Part shown: positions 25,891 through 35,197 of the stretch, in pieces
Position numbering within the stretch: position 1 is the stretch's first letter
How the letters are laid out: the number at the start of each line of letters is the position of its first letter
Assembly (NCBI GenBank): GCA_902780525.1
Contig: CACZFL010000007.1
Coordinates: 1 to 64,000, forward strand
DNA length: 64,000 nt
Direction of reading: 5' to 3'
From: an uncultured bacterium
GTDB taxonomy: Bacteria; Cyanobacteriota; Vampirovibrionia; Gastranaerophilales; Gastranaerophilaceae
Translations under genes and position numbers: made by a program
Notes under the pieces: model-generated
What the model saw: only the letters and a program-made list of their open reading frames with translations
What the model was told of the DNA's origin: nothing
Databases searched by the model: none

Positions 25891-28800
25891 ATGTCTAAGT
25901 TTATACCACTTCACATTCACACGGAGTATTCATTATTAGACGGCATGATCAGGGTTGGGGATTTAGTAAAGTATGCCGCTGAAAATGAGTTGCCGGGAAT
26001 TGCTATTACTGACCACGGCGTTATGTATTCAGCAATTGAGTTTTATGAACTGGCTGAAAAATATAAAATAAATCCGCTTATAGGATGTGAGTTTTACGTA
26101 CATACAGGCGATATAAAAGTTCACGATCCGGCAAATAATCCACTTTATCACCTTATTCTTATCGCAAAAAACGACAAAGGATATAAAAATCTTATAAAAC
26201 TTGTGTCAACAGCTTGGTGTGAGGGCTTTTATTACAAGCCCAGAATAAATTTTGAGCTTCTTAAAGAATACCATGATGGTTTAATTTGTACTTCGGCTTG
26301 TCTTGGCGGTGAAATATTACAGCATTTTCAAAAAGATGAAAAAGATGAAGCATATGAAGTTGCAAAAAAATACAAAGAGCTTTTTTCCGATGATTTTTAT
26401 ATCGAGCTTCAGGACCATAATTTGCCTGAGCAAAAACGTACAAATCCTATGCTTATTAAATTAGCCAGAGATTTGGATATAAAAATGATTATTACAAATG
26501 ATTCTCATTATCTGAAAAAAGAAGATGCAGATGCTCAGGATACTTTGTTATGCCTTCAGACAAACGCAAATAAAGATGATGAGAAAAGATTTTCATTCCC
26601 TAATAATGAGTTTTATGTCAAATCAAAGGAAGAAATGCGCAAGGCATTTTCATGGCTGGATGATGAAATGTTTGAACAATGTTGCGCTAACACTGAAGAA
26701 GTATGTAACAAATGCCACGTTGAAATTGAACTTCACAATGCTCCTTTACCGCATTATGACGTTCCTGAAGAGTTTTTATGCAAGTCTGATGACGTTGATG
26801 AAACGATTATAAAAAGATTAAAAGTAAAACATAAGACTGAAAAAACAGAAGATGTTATAGAAGAAGCTAAGTATATTAAAGGTATTGAAGACTACCTTGA
26901 ACACGTAGTTTTTGAAGGATTAAAAAAAAGATATGGCGAGCCTATTCCTGAATCAATTAAGGAACGTGCAAAGTATGAATTAGGGGTTATTAACCAAATG
27001 GGTTTCCCTGCCTATTTTATGATTACGTGGGACTTTATTCATTTTGCAAAAACTCATGATATTCCTGTCGGACCAGGCAGAGGTTCTGCAGCAGGTTCTG
27101 TTGTAGCTTACGCATTAGAAATTACAGATATTGACCCTATTTATCACAAACTATTGTTTGAAAGATTTTTGAACCCCGAACGTTTTACCATGCCTGATAT
27201 CGATATAGACTTTTGTATTGACAGGAGAAGTGAGGTTATTGATTACGTTACCCAAAAATACGGTGAAGATAAAGTCTGTCAGATTATTACTTTTTCTACT
27301 TATGCACCAAAAGCGGCATTTAAAGGTGTAGGGCGTGTTTTACAGGTACCTTTTGTCGAGAGTAACAGACTCACAGGTTTAATTGAGCCTGCTCTAGATG
27401 TTGCTAAGGCAACTAATGAAAAAGCAGAATGGCTAAGAGATATAATTAATACTGAAGGATCATCTGAGTTTAAACAATTATACGAAGAAGATTATCAGAT
27501 AGAAAACCCTGAGGACAAAAATAATCCAATCAGTTTTAAGCGTTGGGTTGATATGGCAATTGCGATTGAAGGATTAAAGTGCGGAACTGGTACCCACGCT
27601 GCAGGTGTTATTATATCTCATGCCCCTCTTGATACTATTCTTCCCGTTCAGCCATCAAAAGACGGTATTGTTCAGACAGGTTATCCAAAGCATGAAGCAA
27701 CTGAAGTTCTTGACCTTTTAAAAATGGACTTTTTAGGCTTAAGAAACTTAACGATGATTACAAAAACCGTAAAAATGGTTAAGCAATACCGAGGGATTGA
27801 TGTTGATATTAATCACATTCCACTTGATGACAAACCGACATTTGATATGCTTACAAAAGGTGAAACAATTGGGGTATTCCAGCTTGAATCGCAAGGGATG
27901 ATGAACCTTGTTAAGCGTCTCAAACCAGACGTTTTTGAAGATTTAGGCGCTTTGGTTGCTCTGTTTAGACCCGGACCGTTAGGTTCAGGTATGGTTGACG
28001 ACTTTGTTGCAAGAAAACACGGTCAGCAGGAAATTACTTATGCTCACCCTCTTTTAGAACCGGTATTAAAAGATACATATGGAACTATTGTATATCAGGA
28101 ACAAATTATGCAGGTGTTTCAGGTACTTGCTGATTATTCTCTTGGTCAAGCAGACCAGGTTCGCCGTATGATGGGTAAAAAAGATATTAAAACGATGGAA
28201 GAGCAAAGGGGCAAGTTTATTGAAGCATCTGCAAAACACGATATGAAAAAAGAAGATGCGGAAAAACTATTTAACCAAATTCTTGCTTTTGCTTCTTACT
28301 GTTTTAACAGGTCCCACTCAGCGGCTTATGCTTTTGTTGCATATCAGACTGCATATCTAAAATGTCATTTTCCGGTTGAATATTTTTCAGCTCTGCTGTC
28401 TAGCGTATCAGATAATAAAGATCAAACTCAGCTCTATATTCAAGAGGCTCAAAAATACGGAAGTAATGTATTACCTCCAGATATTAATAAATCATACCTC
28501 GAATATGCTCCTGACGGAGATAATATAAGGTTTGGTTTAGCTGCAATTAAAGGTGTTGGTGCTCCCGTTGTTGAAGCTATTATAAATGAAAGAGAAGAAA
28601 ATGGCGAATTTAAGAGCATATTTGATTTCTGTAAGCGGGTTGATGCAAAATATGTTAATAAAAAATCACTGGAAGGCTTGATAAAATCAGGCGCATTTTC
28701 AAATATTGAAAAGAGCCGTAAACAGCTTTTTGAGAATATGGAATACATTCTTGATGTAACGGCTAAAGAAGCCAAAGATAAGGCAATGGGCCAAGTTAGC

Positions 28801-29538
28801 CTATTTTCTGCTCTTGGGGGAGGAGATGATTTTGCGGATTCTCAATATCAGCTTCAGGGTAGTGATGAGGAATATACCGATAAAGAGTTACAGCTTTTTG
28901 AAAAAGAATTTTTAGGCTTTTACCTTACCTCACATCCTCTGTTTTCCATTAGGGATAAAATAAGGTATTTAAGGTCACATGATATTTCCAAACTTGCGGA
29001 ATTGGATGAAAATACACAGGTGACAATTTGCGGCCTTATTACAAATACAAGACAAATTCCGCAAAAAAGTGATCCGTCAAAGTTTATAAGGTTTGTGACA
29101 TTAGAAGACCTGACCGGTAGTGCTGATTGTGTTTGTTTCCACAGAAAGCTTCAGGATTATGCTGATATTTTGGTACAGGATGAAAAGGTTATCATTACAG
29201 GTAAAGTTCAACACAGAGGAGAAAACTCAATCAGTGTTTTAATTGATAGTGTTAAATCCGTTGATAACTCAAATTTACTTACTGTATCATTAAAAAATGA
29301 AGTTAAGTATGAGGAGCTTTGTGCAATCAAAAACATTCTTGCACAACATCATGGTGACGACCCGGTAATGTTCAGACTCCCTTCAACAAACGGTTACTGT
29401 ACAAGAATAATGACTTCACCAATATTTTGGGTAAGTTCTACTAATGATTTGGTTAATCATTTAAAAAGTGTTTTCCCTAAAGAAATTGATGTAACGGTTC
29501 GTTCTTTAGATATGCCCTTAGAAAGTGCAAACGTTTAA
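25891..29538 (+). CDS. dnaE: DNA polymerase III alpha subunit
   Basis: DnaE is the replicative polymerase catalytic subunit; this one has 1,215 residues. It has an N-terminal PHP domain (FIPLHIHTEYSLLDG), the C-family polymerase core with GPGRGSAAGS and the catalytic acidic motif PDIDIDF, thumb/fingers regions, tandem helix-hairpin-helix and a C-terminal OB fold (about residues 1035-1110). The start is placed at ATG 25891, where homology to the PHP domain begins; a TTG at 25861 would add ten residues upstream of the -10 box. It overlaps the end of pheA by 4 nt, tail to tail. Confidence 0.97.
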   Translation: MSKFIPLHIHTEYSLLDGMIRVGDLVKYAAENELPGIAITDHGVMYSAIEFYELAEKYKINPLIGCEFYVHTGDIKVHDPANNPLYHLILIAKNDKGYKNLIKLVSTAWCEGFYYKPRINFELLKEYHDGLICTSACLGGEILQHFQKDEKDEAYEVAKKYKELFSDDFYIELQDHNLPEQKRTNPMLIKLARDLDIKMIITNDSHYLKKEDADAQDTLLCLQTNANKDDEKRFSFPNNEFYVKSKEEMRKAFSWLDDEMFEQCCANTEEVCNKCHVEIELHNAPLPHYDVPEEFLCKSDDVDETIIKRLKVKHKTEKTEDVIEEAKYIKGIEDYLEHVVFEGLKKRYGEPIPESIKERAKYELGVINQMGFPAYFMITWDFIHFAKTHDIPVGPGRGSAAGSVVAYALEITDIDPIYHKLLFERFLNPERFTMPDIDIDFCIDRRSEVIDYVTQKYGEDKVCQIITFSTYAPKAAFKGVGRVLQVPFVESNRLTGLIEPALDVAKATNEKAEWLRDIINTEGSSEFKQLYEEDYQIENPEDKNNPISFKRWVDMAIAIEGLKCGTGTHAAGVIISHAPLDTILPVQPSKDGIVQTGYPKHEATEVLDLLKMDFLGLRNLTMITKTVKMVKQYRGIDVDINHIPLDDKPTFDMLTKGETIGVFQLESQGMMNLVKRLKPDVFEDLGALVALFRPGPLGSGMVDDFVARKHGQQEITYAHPLLEPVLKDTYGTIVYQEQIMQVFQVLADYSLGQADQVRRMMGKKDIKTMEEQRGKFIEASAKHDMKKEDAEKLFNQILAFASYCFNRSHSAAYAFVAYQTAYLKCHFPVEYFSALLSSVSDNKDQTQLYIQEAQKYGSNVLPPDINKSYLEYAPDGDNIRFGLAAIKGVGAPVVEAIINEREENGEFKSIFDFCKRVDAKYVNKKSLEGLIKSGAFSNIEKSRKQLFENMEYILDVTAKEAKDKAMGQVSLFSALGGGDDFADSQYQLQGSDEEYTDKELQLFEKEFLGFYLTSHPLFSIRDKIRYLRSHDISKLAELDENTQVTICGLITNTRQIPQKSDPSKFIRFVTLEDLTGSADCVCFHRKLQDYADILVQDEKVIITGKVQHRGENSISVLIDSVKSVDNSNLLTVSLKNEVKYEELCAIKNILAQHHGDDPVMFRLPSTNGYCTRIMTSPIFWVSSTNDLVNHLKSVFPKEIDVTVRSLDMPLESANV

Positions 29539-30401
29539 ACAGAACCGTATGAGCCGATTATATGGAACATTTTGACAAGCGGTTTAATATCTGCAAATGC
29601 CATTTGTACTTTATCATCAAGTATATGACCTTCAAAGTCAATATAAAATACGTATTCCCCAAGTTCTTTTTTTGAAGGTCTTGAATCTATGTATGACATG
29701 TTAATATTATAAGAATCCAGTATAGTAAGGATTTTACTTAATGCACCCGCTTTGTTTTCGGTAGAAAAAGTAATACTTGTTTTGTCTTTTTTAGTTTGCG
29801 GAGCAAGGAACTTTCCTAATAATATAAACCTTGTTTTATTATTTTCTTCGTCATTAATTTTTTCAATAATGATTGGCACATCGTACATTTTTGCGCACTC
29901 GGGACTGCCTATTGCCGCAGTAGATTTATCTTTTTCATTTAATGATTTTATTGCGGCAGAAGTTGAAAGTGTTGCTTCTTCTATTAAAGTATCTGGAAAG
30001 TTTGCATGTATAAATTGCTTACATTGTGCCAAAGCCTGAGGATGTGAACGAATAACTTTAATATCTTTAATTTTGCCGTGACCAATTAGTGCGTGCTGAA
30101 CATTCATTGTCGTTTCTGCTATTATTTTAATCCCTTCTTTTTTCAGTGAGGATAAATTATCAAGCGTTTCACGTACAATGCCTTCAATAGAGTTTTCAAT
30201 TGGTATAACCGCAACAATATCCTCTGAATTTTCGTCTTTTAATGCTTTTATAACAGAAGAAATTGATTTTAAATTTGTACTTACACAATTCAAATTATAT
30301 GCATTAATAAACTTATCTTTTGCAAAATCGCTGTATGAACCATTTGGTCCTAAAAAGAGTAATTTACGTATTTTTGATATATCTAAAATTTCATTTTCCA
30401 T
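29535..30401 (-). CDS. pheA: prephenate dehydratase
   Basis: This monofunctional enzyme converts prephenate to phenylpyruvate in phenylalanine synthesis. The 288-residue protein has the catalytic domain (about residues 12-195) starting FLGPNGSYSDFA, with PIENSIEG and the conserved NKTRF motif. An ACT regulatory domain (about 205-285) follows, with GALSKILTILDSYNINMSYIDSRPS, the usual site of phenylalanine feedback. No chorismate mutase domain is fused. AAGG lies 6-7 nt before the ATG. It is the last gene of the obg operon. Confidence 0.95.
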   Translation of the reverse strand: MENEILDISKIRKLLFLGPNGSYSDFAKDKFINAYNLNCVSTNLKSISSVIKALKDENSEDIVAVIPIENSIEGIVRETLDNLSSLKKEGIKIIAETTMNVQHALIGHGKIKDIKVIRSHPQALAQCKQFIHANFPDTLIEEATLSTSAAIKSLNEKDKSTAAIGSPECAKMYDVPIIIEKINDEENNKTRFILLGKFLAPQTKKDKTSITFSTENKAGALSKILTILDSYNINMSYIDSRPSKKELGEYVFYIDFEGHILDDKVQMAFADIKPLVKMFHIIGSYGSV

Positions 30402-30425
30402 TTTATTGCCTTAATATTTTATAGT

Positions 30426-30806
30426 TTAATTTGTATCGTATGTCTGAATAATTTCTTCATTACTGCCTTTTGGAGCAGGAATTTCTTCTAAATTATTAAT
30501 ATCAGGATAAGATTTTCTTTCAAAATCTATATGTCCAGTCTTATGATTTTCATCAATATTATCTTCTTCTGAAGCGTCATCTTCATCTTCTTCTTCATTT
30601 TCACTTTCAGCATCTTCATTATCAGAGGAGTCATTAACGGCATCGTCAGTATTAATAACGGATGATTCTCTGATTGAATGCCCTGTTGGCGGAATATTGT
30701 CTGGTTCCGGCAAATAGTCAAAAAATTTAATAATTAATATTGCAAACAAAATGCATACAATAACCAATAATATAATATATTTTTTAGAGTTAAAATAATT
30801 ATCCAT
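30426..30806 (-). CDS. small membrane-anchored acidic protein
   Basis: The 126-residue protein has one N-terminal membrane helix (about residues 9-28). The long tail is extremely rich in Asp, Glu and Ser (about 50-92) and then Pro-containing. It probably lies in the inner membrane with the tail exposed. No family recognised. AAGGA precedes the ATG, which overlaps the upstream stop by 8 nt; pheA follows after 24 nt. Its position inside a housekeeping operon gives no clear functional hint. Confidence 0.65.
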   Translation of the reverse strand: MDNYFNSKKYIILLVIVCILFAILIIKFFDYLPEPDNIPPTGHSIRESSVINTDDAVNDSSDNEDAESENEEEDEDDASEEDNIDENHKTGHIDFERKSYPDINNLEEIPAPKGSNEEIIQTYDTN

Positions 30807-31578
30807 TTTTATTTCCTTTTTTTTTATTTAATTCTACACCAAAGGCAAACATTGCGAAATCGTATTTAACCGGATCATCTTTACTAAATTCTTTAAGTCT
30901 TAAAGTAAGCTCTCTTACAGCTGTATAATCGTTACTTTTTCTTGATAATAGTCCCATTTCTCTTGATTGCCTTGCCACATGAACATCAAGCGGTATGTAT
31001 AAATCTGCCGGTTTCATAAAATCCCAAATCCCGATATCTACAGCAGATTTTCTTACCATCCATCTTAAAAACATGTTCATACGCTTCATTGCACCGCAGT
31101 TTTTAGGATTAGGAAGCATGTGATAAAATCCTTGCTTCGCATCCTTAGGAGCTCTTGCATAAAAATAATCAACTACTTTATCCAGAAAATGGTCATATTT
31201 TTCTCCGCGGTCTTTCAGGAATGAATATTTAAAAAGCTCTTCTAAGCCCTTTGATTCGTTGTATAATCTGTGTAATATATTAAAGACGGGAATAATATCA
31301 TAATCTTTTGAAAAACGATATTCTAAACCTTTTAAATTTTTAAAATCACCATTTTTTATAAAATTTGAAATATCATTACCAGCACGTTCATATATATCAT
31401 TAATCTTGCTTATGAACATTTTTCTGTTTCCGTAAGCAAACAAAGATGCAATAAACCCTGACAGTTCTTTATCTTCTTTGCATTTTCCCCTATGAATAAA
31501 CTGTACCGGGTCATCTTTTATAAAATTTTCATTTTCGTATTTTTCAGCTAATCTGTCCAGTTCGTTTTTTGTTATCAT
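30799..31578 (-). CDS. TIGR02757 (DUF2400) family protein
   Basis: This 259-residue protein matches the uncharacterised TIGR02757/DUF2400 family, predicted to adopt a helix-hairpin-helix glycosylase-like fold. Typical segments are DPVQFIHRGKCKEDKELSGFIASLFAYGNRKMFISKI, MNMFLRWMVRK and ADLYIPLDVHVARQSREMGLLSRKSNDY. DNA or nucleic-acid binding is inferred from the fold only. ATG overlaps the tadA stop as ATGA. Confidence 0.85.
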   Translation of the reverse strand: MITKNELDRLAEKYENENFIKDDPVQFIHRGKCKEDKELSGFIASLFAYGNRKMFISKINDIYERAGNDISNFIKNGDFKNLKGLEYRFSKDYDIIPVFNILHRLYNESKGLEELFKYSFLKDRGEKYDHFLDKVVDYFYARAPKDAKQGFYHMLPNPKNCGAMKRMNMFLRWMVRKSAVDIGIWDFMKPADLYIPLDVHVARQSREMGLLSRKSNDYTAVRELTLRLKEFSKDDPVKYDFAMFAFGVELNKKKGNKNG

Positions 31579-32003
31579 GACTCTCTGACTCTATTCCAGA
31601 ACTCTTCCAATATATTATTACATTTTTCTTCTTCTATCCCGCCGTAAATTTTCAATTTTGAGTTGGCAAGTTCAGGTAAATTAATTACGCTGCTTATTGC
31701 CCCGTATTGTGTGTTGTAGGAACCGAAGTACAGTGATTTAATTCCTGACTGAATAATTGCCCAGGCACACATAGGACAGGGTTCCAGTGTAACGTACATT
31801 TCGCAGTCTGTTAACCTTGATGTACCAAGCTCTTTTTCTGCCTGTTGAATTGCAAGAATCTCAGCATGTGCTGTAACATCATTATTTTTCTCGCGCAAAT
31901 TATGTGTTGATGCTATGATTTTGCCGTCTTTTTTGATGATACATCCAACGGGAACATCACTAATACATTTTTTGCTCTCTACAATAGCATTTTCCATCAG
32001 CAA
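31575..32003 (-). CDS. tadA: tRNA-specific adenosine deaminase
   Basis: TadA deaminates A34 of tRNA-Arg(ACG) to inosine. The 142-residue protein has the zinc deaminase motifs HAE (catalytic Glu) and PCPMC, and the VPVGCIIKKDG start of the fold. The N-terminus is about ten residues shorter than common homologues. The only start after the obg stop is TTG at 32003, with AAGGG 7 nt upstream; ATG 31997 is an alternative. It begins 21 nt after obg, in the same operon. Confidence 0.93.
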   Translation of the reverse strand: MLMENAIVESKKCISDVPVGCIIKKDGKIIASTHNLREKNNDVTAHAEILAIQQAEKELGTSRLTDCEMYVTLEPCPMCAWAIIQSGIKSLYFGSYNTQYGAISSVINLPELANSKLKIYGGIEEEKCNNILEEFWNRVRES

Positions 32004-32024
32004 AAATATACCCTTATATTCATC

Positions 32025-33326
32025 CTAACCTTTTGCTTCGTCTCCCCAGAATTCGTCGTCATAGTATGCAAGTTCTAATCCGCCAAGGATTACAACATCG
32101 CCATTTTTTAGCCCGTAATTTTTAAGTTCTTCAAATACGCCCATACTCTTAAGAATATTTTGAAGTCTTATTACCTGTTCTGTGTTACGGGAATCCGTAA
32201 CTTTTGCCAGTCTGTTAATTTTTCCGCCATCAATTACAAAAGCGTCTTTGGCAATTTTACTAATTTCAAACGCACTGTCATCATTGTCATAAGCGCCAAT
32301 ATCTTCTTCTATTTGAATATCAAATACGGGTTTTGGTATCTCATCAACTTTTGCCTCAATAAAGTGAAGCAGTTCTTTAACTCCCACTTTTGTAACTGCT
32401 GAAATTGCAAATATATCTTTGTTGTAAGCTTTAAATTCTTCTATAAATTTTTCTTTTTCTTCCTGCTGAATTGCATCAATTTTATTTAACACAAGTATCT
32501 GATATAAATTCCCAAGATGTTCGGAGTGTTTTTTTAGCTCATTATTAATTATTTTGTAATTTTCGACCGGTTTATCTGCTGTCAAATCTACAATATGAAC
32601 CAAAAATCTGCATCTTTCAACATGTCTTAAAAATTCATGTCCTAATCCGACACCTTCAGAGGCACCTTCTATAAGCCCTGGGATATCTGCAATTACATAA
32701 GAGCCTTCTTCAGATTTTTGTACTACACCTAGATTAGGAACGAGAGTGGTGAACGGATAATCTGCAATTTTCGGCTTAGCGGAACTTACAGCACTAATAA
32801 AAGTAGATTTTCCTGCATTTGGCATACCCAATAAGCCTACATCAGCAATAAGCTTTAATTCAAGCTCTAATACTCTTTCAATTCCAGGTTCCCCCGGTTC
32901 ACAAAATTGCGGAGCTTTTTTCTGTGCAGTTGCAAAACGTGCGTTACCTCTTCCGCCTCTTCCACCTTTTGCTATTAAAATCTTTTGTTCATTTTCTGTA
33001 AAATCTGCTATTATATTCCCAGTTTTTGTATCTCTTACCATTGTACCAAGCGGAACTCTGATGAATAAATCTTTTGCTCCTGCTCCGTGCATACCTTTAA
33101 TTCCGCCATTTTCTCCGGATTTAGCTTTATAAACGGATTTAATTTTGAAGTCAAGAAGCGTAGACATATTTTCATCTGCAACAAAATATATGTCACCACC
33201 TCTGCCACCGTCACCTCCGGCAGGCCCGCCTTTATCAACATATTTTTCTCTGCGCCAGGCAACCATACCATTTCCGCCATGTCCAGAGATTACTCTTATT
33301 TTTGCTTTATCTAAAAACTTAACCAT
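32025..33326 (-). CDS. obg: Obg/CgtA ribosome-associated GTPase
   Basis: Obg is an essential GTPase linked to 50S ribosome maturation and stress. The 433-residue protein has the glycine-rich Obg domain (about residues 1-160, with KGGPAGGDGGRGG and KGGRGGRGN). The G domain follows, with G1 GMPNAGKST, G3 DIPGL and G4 NKID, then a C-terminal OCT domain (about 345-430). It heads the operon obg-tadA-TIGR02757-30426-pheA. No Shine-Dalgarno is present and TATAAT lies 5 nt before the ATG, so the mRNA is probably leaderless. Confidence 0.96.
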   Translation of the reverse strand: MVKFLDKAKIRVISGHGGNGMVAWRREKYVDKGGPAGGDGGRGGDIYFVADENMSTLLDFKIKSVYKAKSGENGGIKGMHGAGAKDLFIRVPLGTMVRDTKTGNIIADFTENEQKILIAKGGRGGRGNARFATAQKKAPQFCEPGEPGIERVLELELKLIADVGLLGMPNAGKSTFISAVSSAKPKIADYPFTTLVPNLGVVQKSEEGSYVIADIPGLIEGASEGVGLGHEFLRHVERCRFLVHIVDLTADKPVENYKIINNELKKHSEHLGNLYQILVLNKIDAIQQEEKEKFIEEFKAYNKDIFAISAVTKVGVKELLHFIEAKVDEIPKPVFDIQIEEDIGAYDNDDSAFEISKIAKDAFVIDGGKINRLAKVTDSRNTEQVIRLQNILKSMGVFEELKNYGLKNGDVVILGGLELAYYDDEFWGDEAKG

Positions 33327-33331
33327 TCTTT

Positions 33332-33359
33332 ATTATATTTAGCCTCTTTGTATTATAAT
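33332..33359. promoter_or_regulatory. divergent leaderless promoters of obg and tsaD
   Basis: Within 39 bp between the two ATGs lie TATAAT for obg (33337-33332, minus) and TATAAT for tsaD (33354-33359, plus). Each box is 5 or 6 nt from its start codon. The -35 region of each promoter overlaps the -10 of the other, so the two are probably mutually exclusive. Confidence 0.6.
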
Positions 33360-33365
33360 CTTATT

Positions 33366-34397
33366 ATGAACAAAATTAAAAATACATTATTCAGTAACAA
33401 ACCTGTTACAATTGACGATAATTCTCTTATTATGGCAATTGAATCCAGCTGTGATGAAACTGCATGTGCTATTGTAAAAGGCGGCAGAAAAGTTTTATCA
33501 AACGTTGTTGCATCTCAGATAAAAATTCACGAAGAATATGGTGGTGTTATTCCTGAAATTGCTGCAAGAGAACATCTTGAAGCAGTTAATGTCGTTATAA
33601 ATGAATCATTTAAACAAGCCGGTGTAAATGGTAATCAAATAGATGCATTTGCTGGAACTGTGGGACCCGGTTTAGTCGGTTGTTTACTAGTAGGTTTGAA
33701 TGCGGCTAAAACTTTGGCATTAGCGTATGATAAACCTTTTATTGGAATTAATCATCTTAATGCACATTTGGCTGCAAATTTTATTGATACTGATTTGGAA
33801 CCTCCGTTTATAGCACTTCTTGTAAGCGGTGGTCATACTCAAATTATTAAGGTCAAATCATATTCTGATATGCAGATAATTGGTGAAACTATTGATGATG
33901 CAGTTGGTGAAGCTTATGACAAGGTTGCCCGTCTTATCGGATTACCTTATCCCGGCGGTCCTAAACTGGATAAATTGGCACAAGAGGGAAATCCTTTTGC
34001 ATTTAAGCTTCCTGAGTCAAAAGTAGGTGAGTATGATTTTAGCTTTTCAGGGCTTAAAACAGCAGCACTGAGATTAGTAAAAAGTTTTGATGGGAAAGAG
34101 CTCCCTTTAATAGATATTTGTGCAAGTTTTCAGGAAACTGTTTCTGCAACTCTGTATAAAAAAGTAAAGCACGCACTAGAAGAAACAGGATATAATCAAG
34201 TTGTTTTGGCTGGAGGAGTTGCCGCAAACAGTGAAATCAGAAAGAAAATATTCAGTCTTTCTGAGCTAGGATATAAAGTTTTTGCTCCACAGATGAAATA
34301 CTGTACGGATAATGCATCTATGGTTGCTTCTGCTGCATTCTTTTTTGAGAATACATTTGATAATATTGATGTTGAAGTATTTTCAAGAGTGCGTTAA
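33366..34397 (+). CDS. tsaD: tRNA N6-threonylcarbamoyladenosine synthase subunit TsaD
   Basis: TsaD transfers threonylcarbamoyl to A37 of ANN-decoding tRNAs together with TsaB/TsaE. The 343-residue ASKHA-fold protein has ESSCDETACAIV, the metal-binding HLNAH, the ALLVSGGHTQ phosphate loop and GGVAANSEIR. The start at 33366 is fixed by the TATAAT box 6 nt upstream and by family length. tsaB and tsaE are not in the window. It ends overlapping murI by 4 nt, tail to tail. Confidence 0.97.
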   Translation: MNKIKNTLFSNKPVTIDDNSLIMAIESSCDETACAIVKGGRKVLSNVVASQIKIHEEYGGVIPEIAAREHLEAVNVVINESFKQAGVNGNQIDAFAGTVGPGLVGCLLVGLNAAKTLALAYDKPFIGINHLNAHLAANFIDTDLEPPFIALLVSGGHTQIIKVKSYSDMQIIGETIDDAVGEAYDKVARLIGLPYPGGPKLDKLAQEGNPFAFKLPESKVGEYDFSFSGLKTAALRLVKSFDGKELPLIDICASFQETVSATLYKKVKHALEETGYNQVVLAGGVAANSEIRKKIFSLSELGYKVFAPQMKYCTDNASMVASAAFFFENTFDNIDVEVFSRVR

Positions 34398-35191
34398 ATA
34401 ACGGTTGGGAGCTTATTCAGATTATAGAAAATTTTTGCATTCTCAACAAATTTTTCCGGGTTTGAGCTTACGTAGAAGTATTCTGCTCCCTTAGTATTTG
34501 TACTGTTTAGCATATTTAACGTATTCAAATCGTGTTTTACATATTTAACAAAGATTTCAGCAGGGTCTATAAATATATCTTTAGGTGCATATTTAACAAA
34601 CTCATCCATTAAATAAGGATAGTGTGTGCACCCTAAAATGATTTTATCAGGTTTAAAATCAAGCATCTCTTCCAGTTCATATTTTATTTGTTGTCTTTCT
34701 GCATCATTATTTGTTCCGACGCCTTCAACAATTCCTACCCAGTTTTTACTTGCAAGCTCTTTTACCTGAATATTTGAGTTATATTTTTTCAGTTCTTCCG
34801 AGTATTTACCTGATTTTACTGTTGCTTCTGTTGCAAAAACACCTATTCGTTTATAGTTGTTTACTGCAATAGCTTTTGCACATGTTTGAATGATAGGATA
34901 AATAGGAAAAGGGTAAATATCTTTAATAGTTTCATATGCTTGAGCCGAAGATGTATTGCAGGCTATAACGACTGCTTTAACTCCTTTATTCTGCATAAAA
35001 TCTAGAATGTTACGAGCATATTTGATAAGTTCTTCTTTAGTTTTGTTGCCATATGGTAAATGAATTGTATCACCAAAATAAATTATATTTTCATATGGTA
35101 ATAGCTCCCGAAAACGAGCCAAAACAGAAAGTCCACCGACTCCCGAGTCAAAAAATCCTATTGGTAATGTGTTGTTTATATTCTGCGTCAT
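34394..35191 (-). CDS. murI: glutamate racemase
   Basis: MurI makes D-glutamate for peptidoglycan. The 265-residue protein has GFFDSGVGGLSVL, catalytic Cys78 in IACNTSSA and the second cysteine in ILGCTHYPY, all diagnostic. The ATG lies 6 nt after the stop of the amidase gene without a clear ribosome-binding site, so translation is probably coupled. The pairing of a cell-wall amidase with a D-Glu supplier makes a small peptidoglycan operon. Confidence 0.96.
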   Translation of the reverse strand: MTQNINNTLPIGFFDSGVGGLSVLARFRELLPYENIIYFGDTIHLPYGNKTKEELIKYARNILDFMQNKGVKAVVIACNTSSAQAYETIKDIYPFPIYPIIQTCAKAIAVNNYKRIGVFATEATVKSGKYSEELKKYNSNIQVKELASKNWVGIVEGVGTNNDAERQQIKYELEEMLDFKPDKIILGCTHYPYLMDEFVKYAPKDIFIDPAEIFVKYVKHDLNTLNMLNSTNTKGAEYFYVSSNPEKFVENAKIFYNLNKLPTVI

Positions 35192-35197
35192 ATTACT

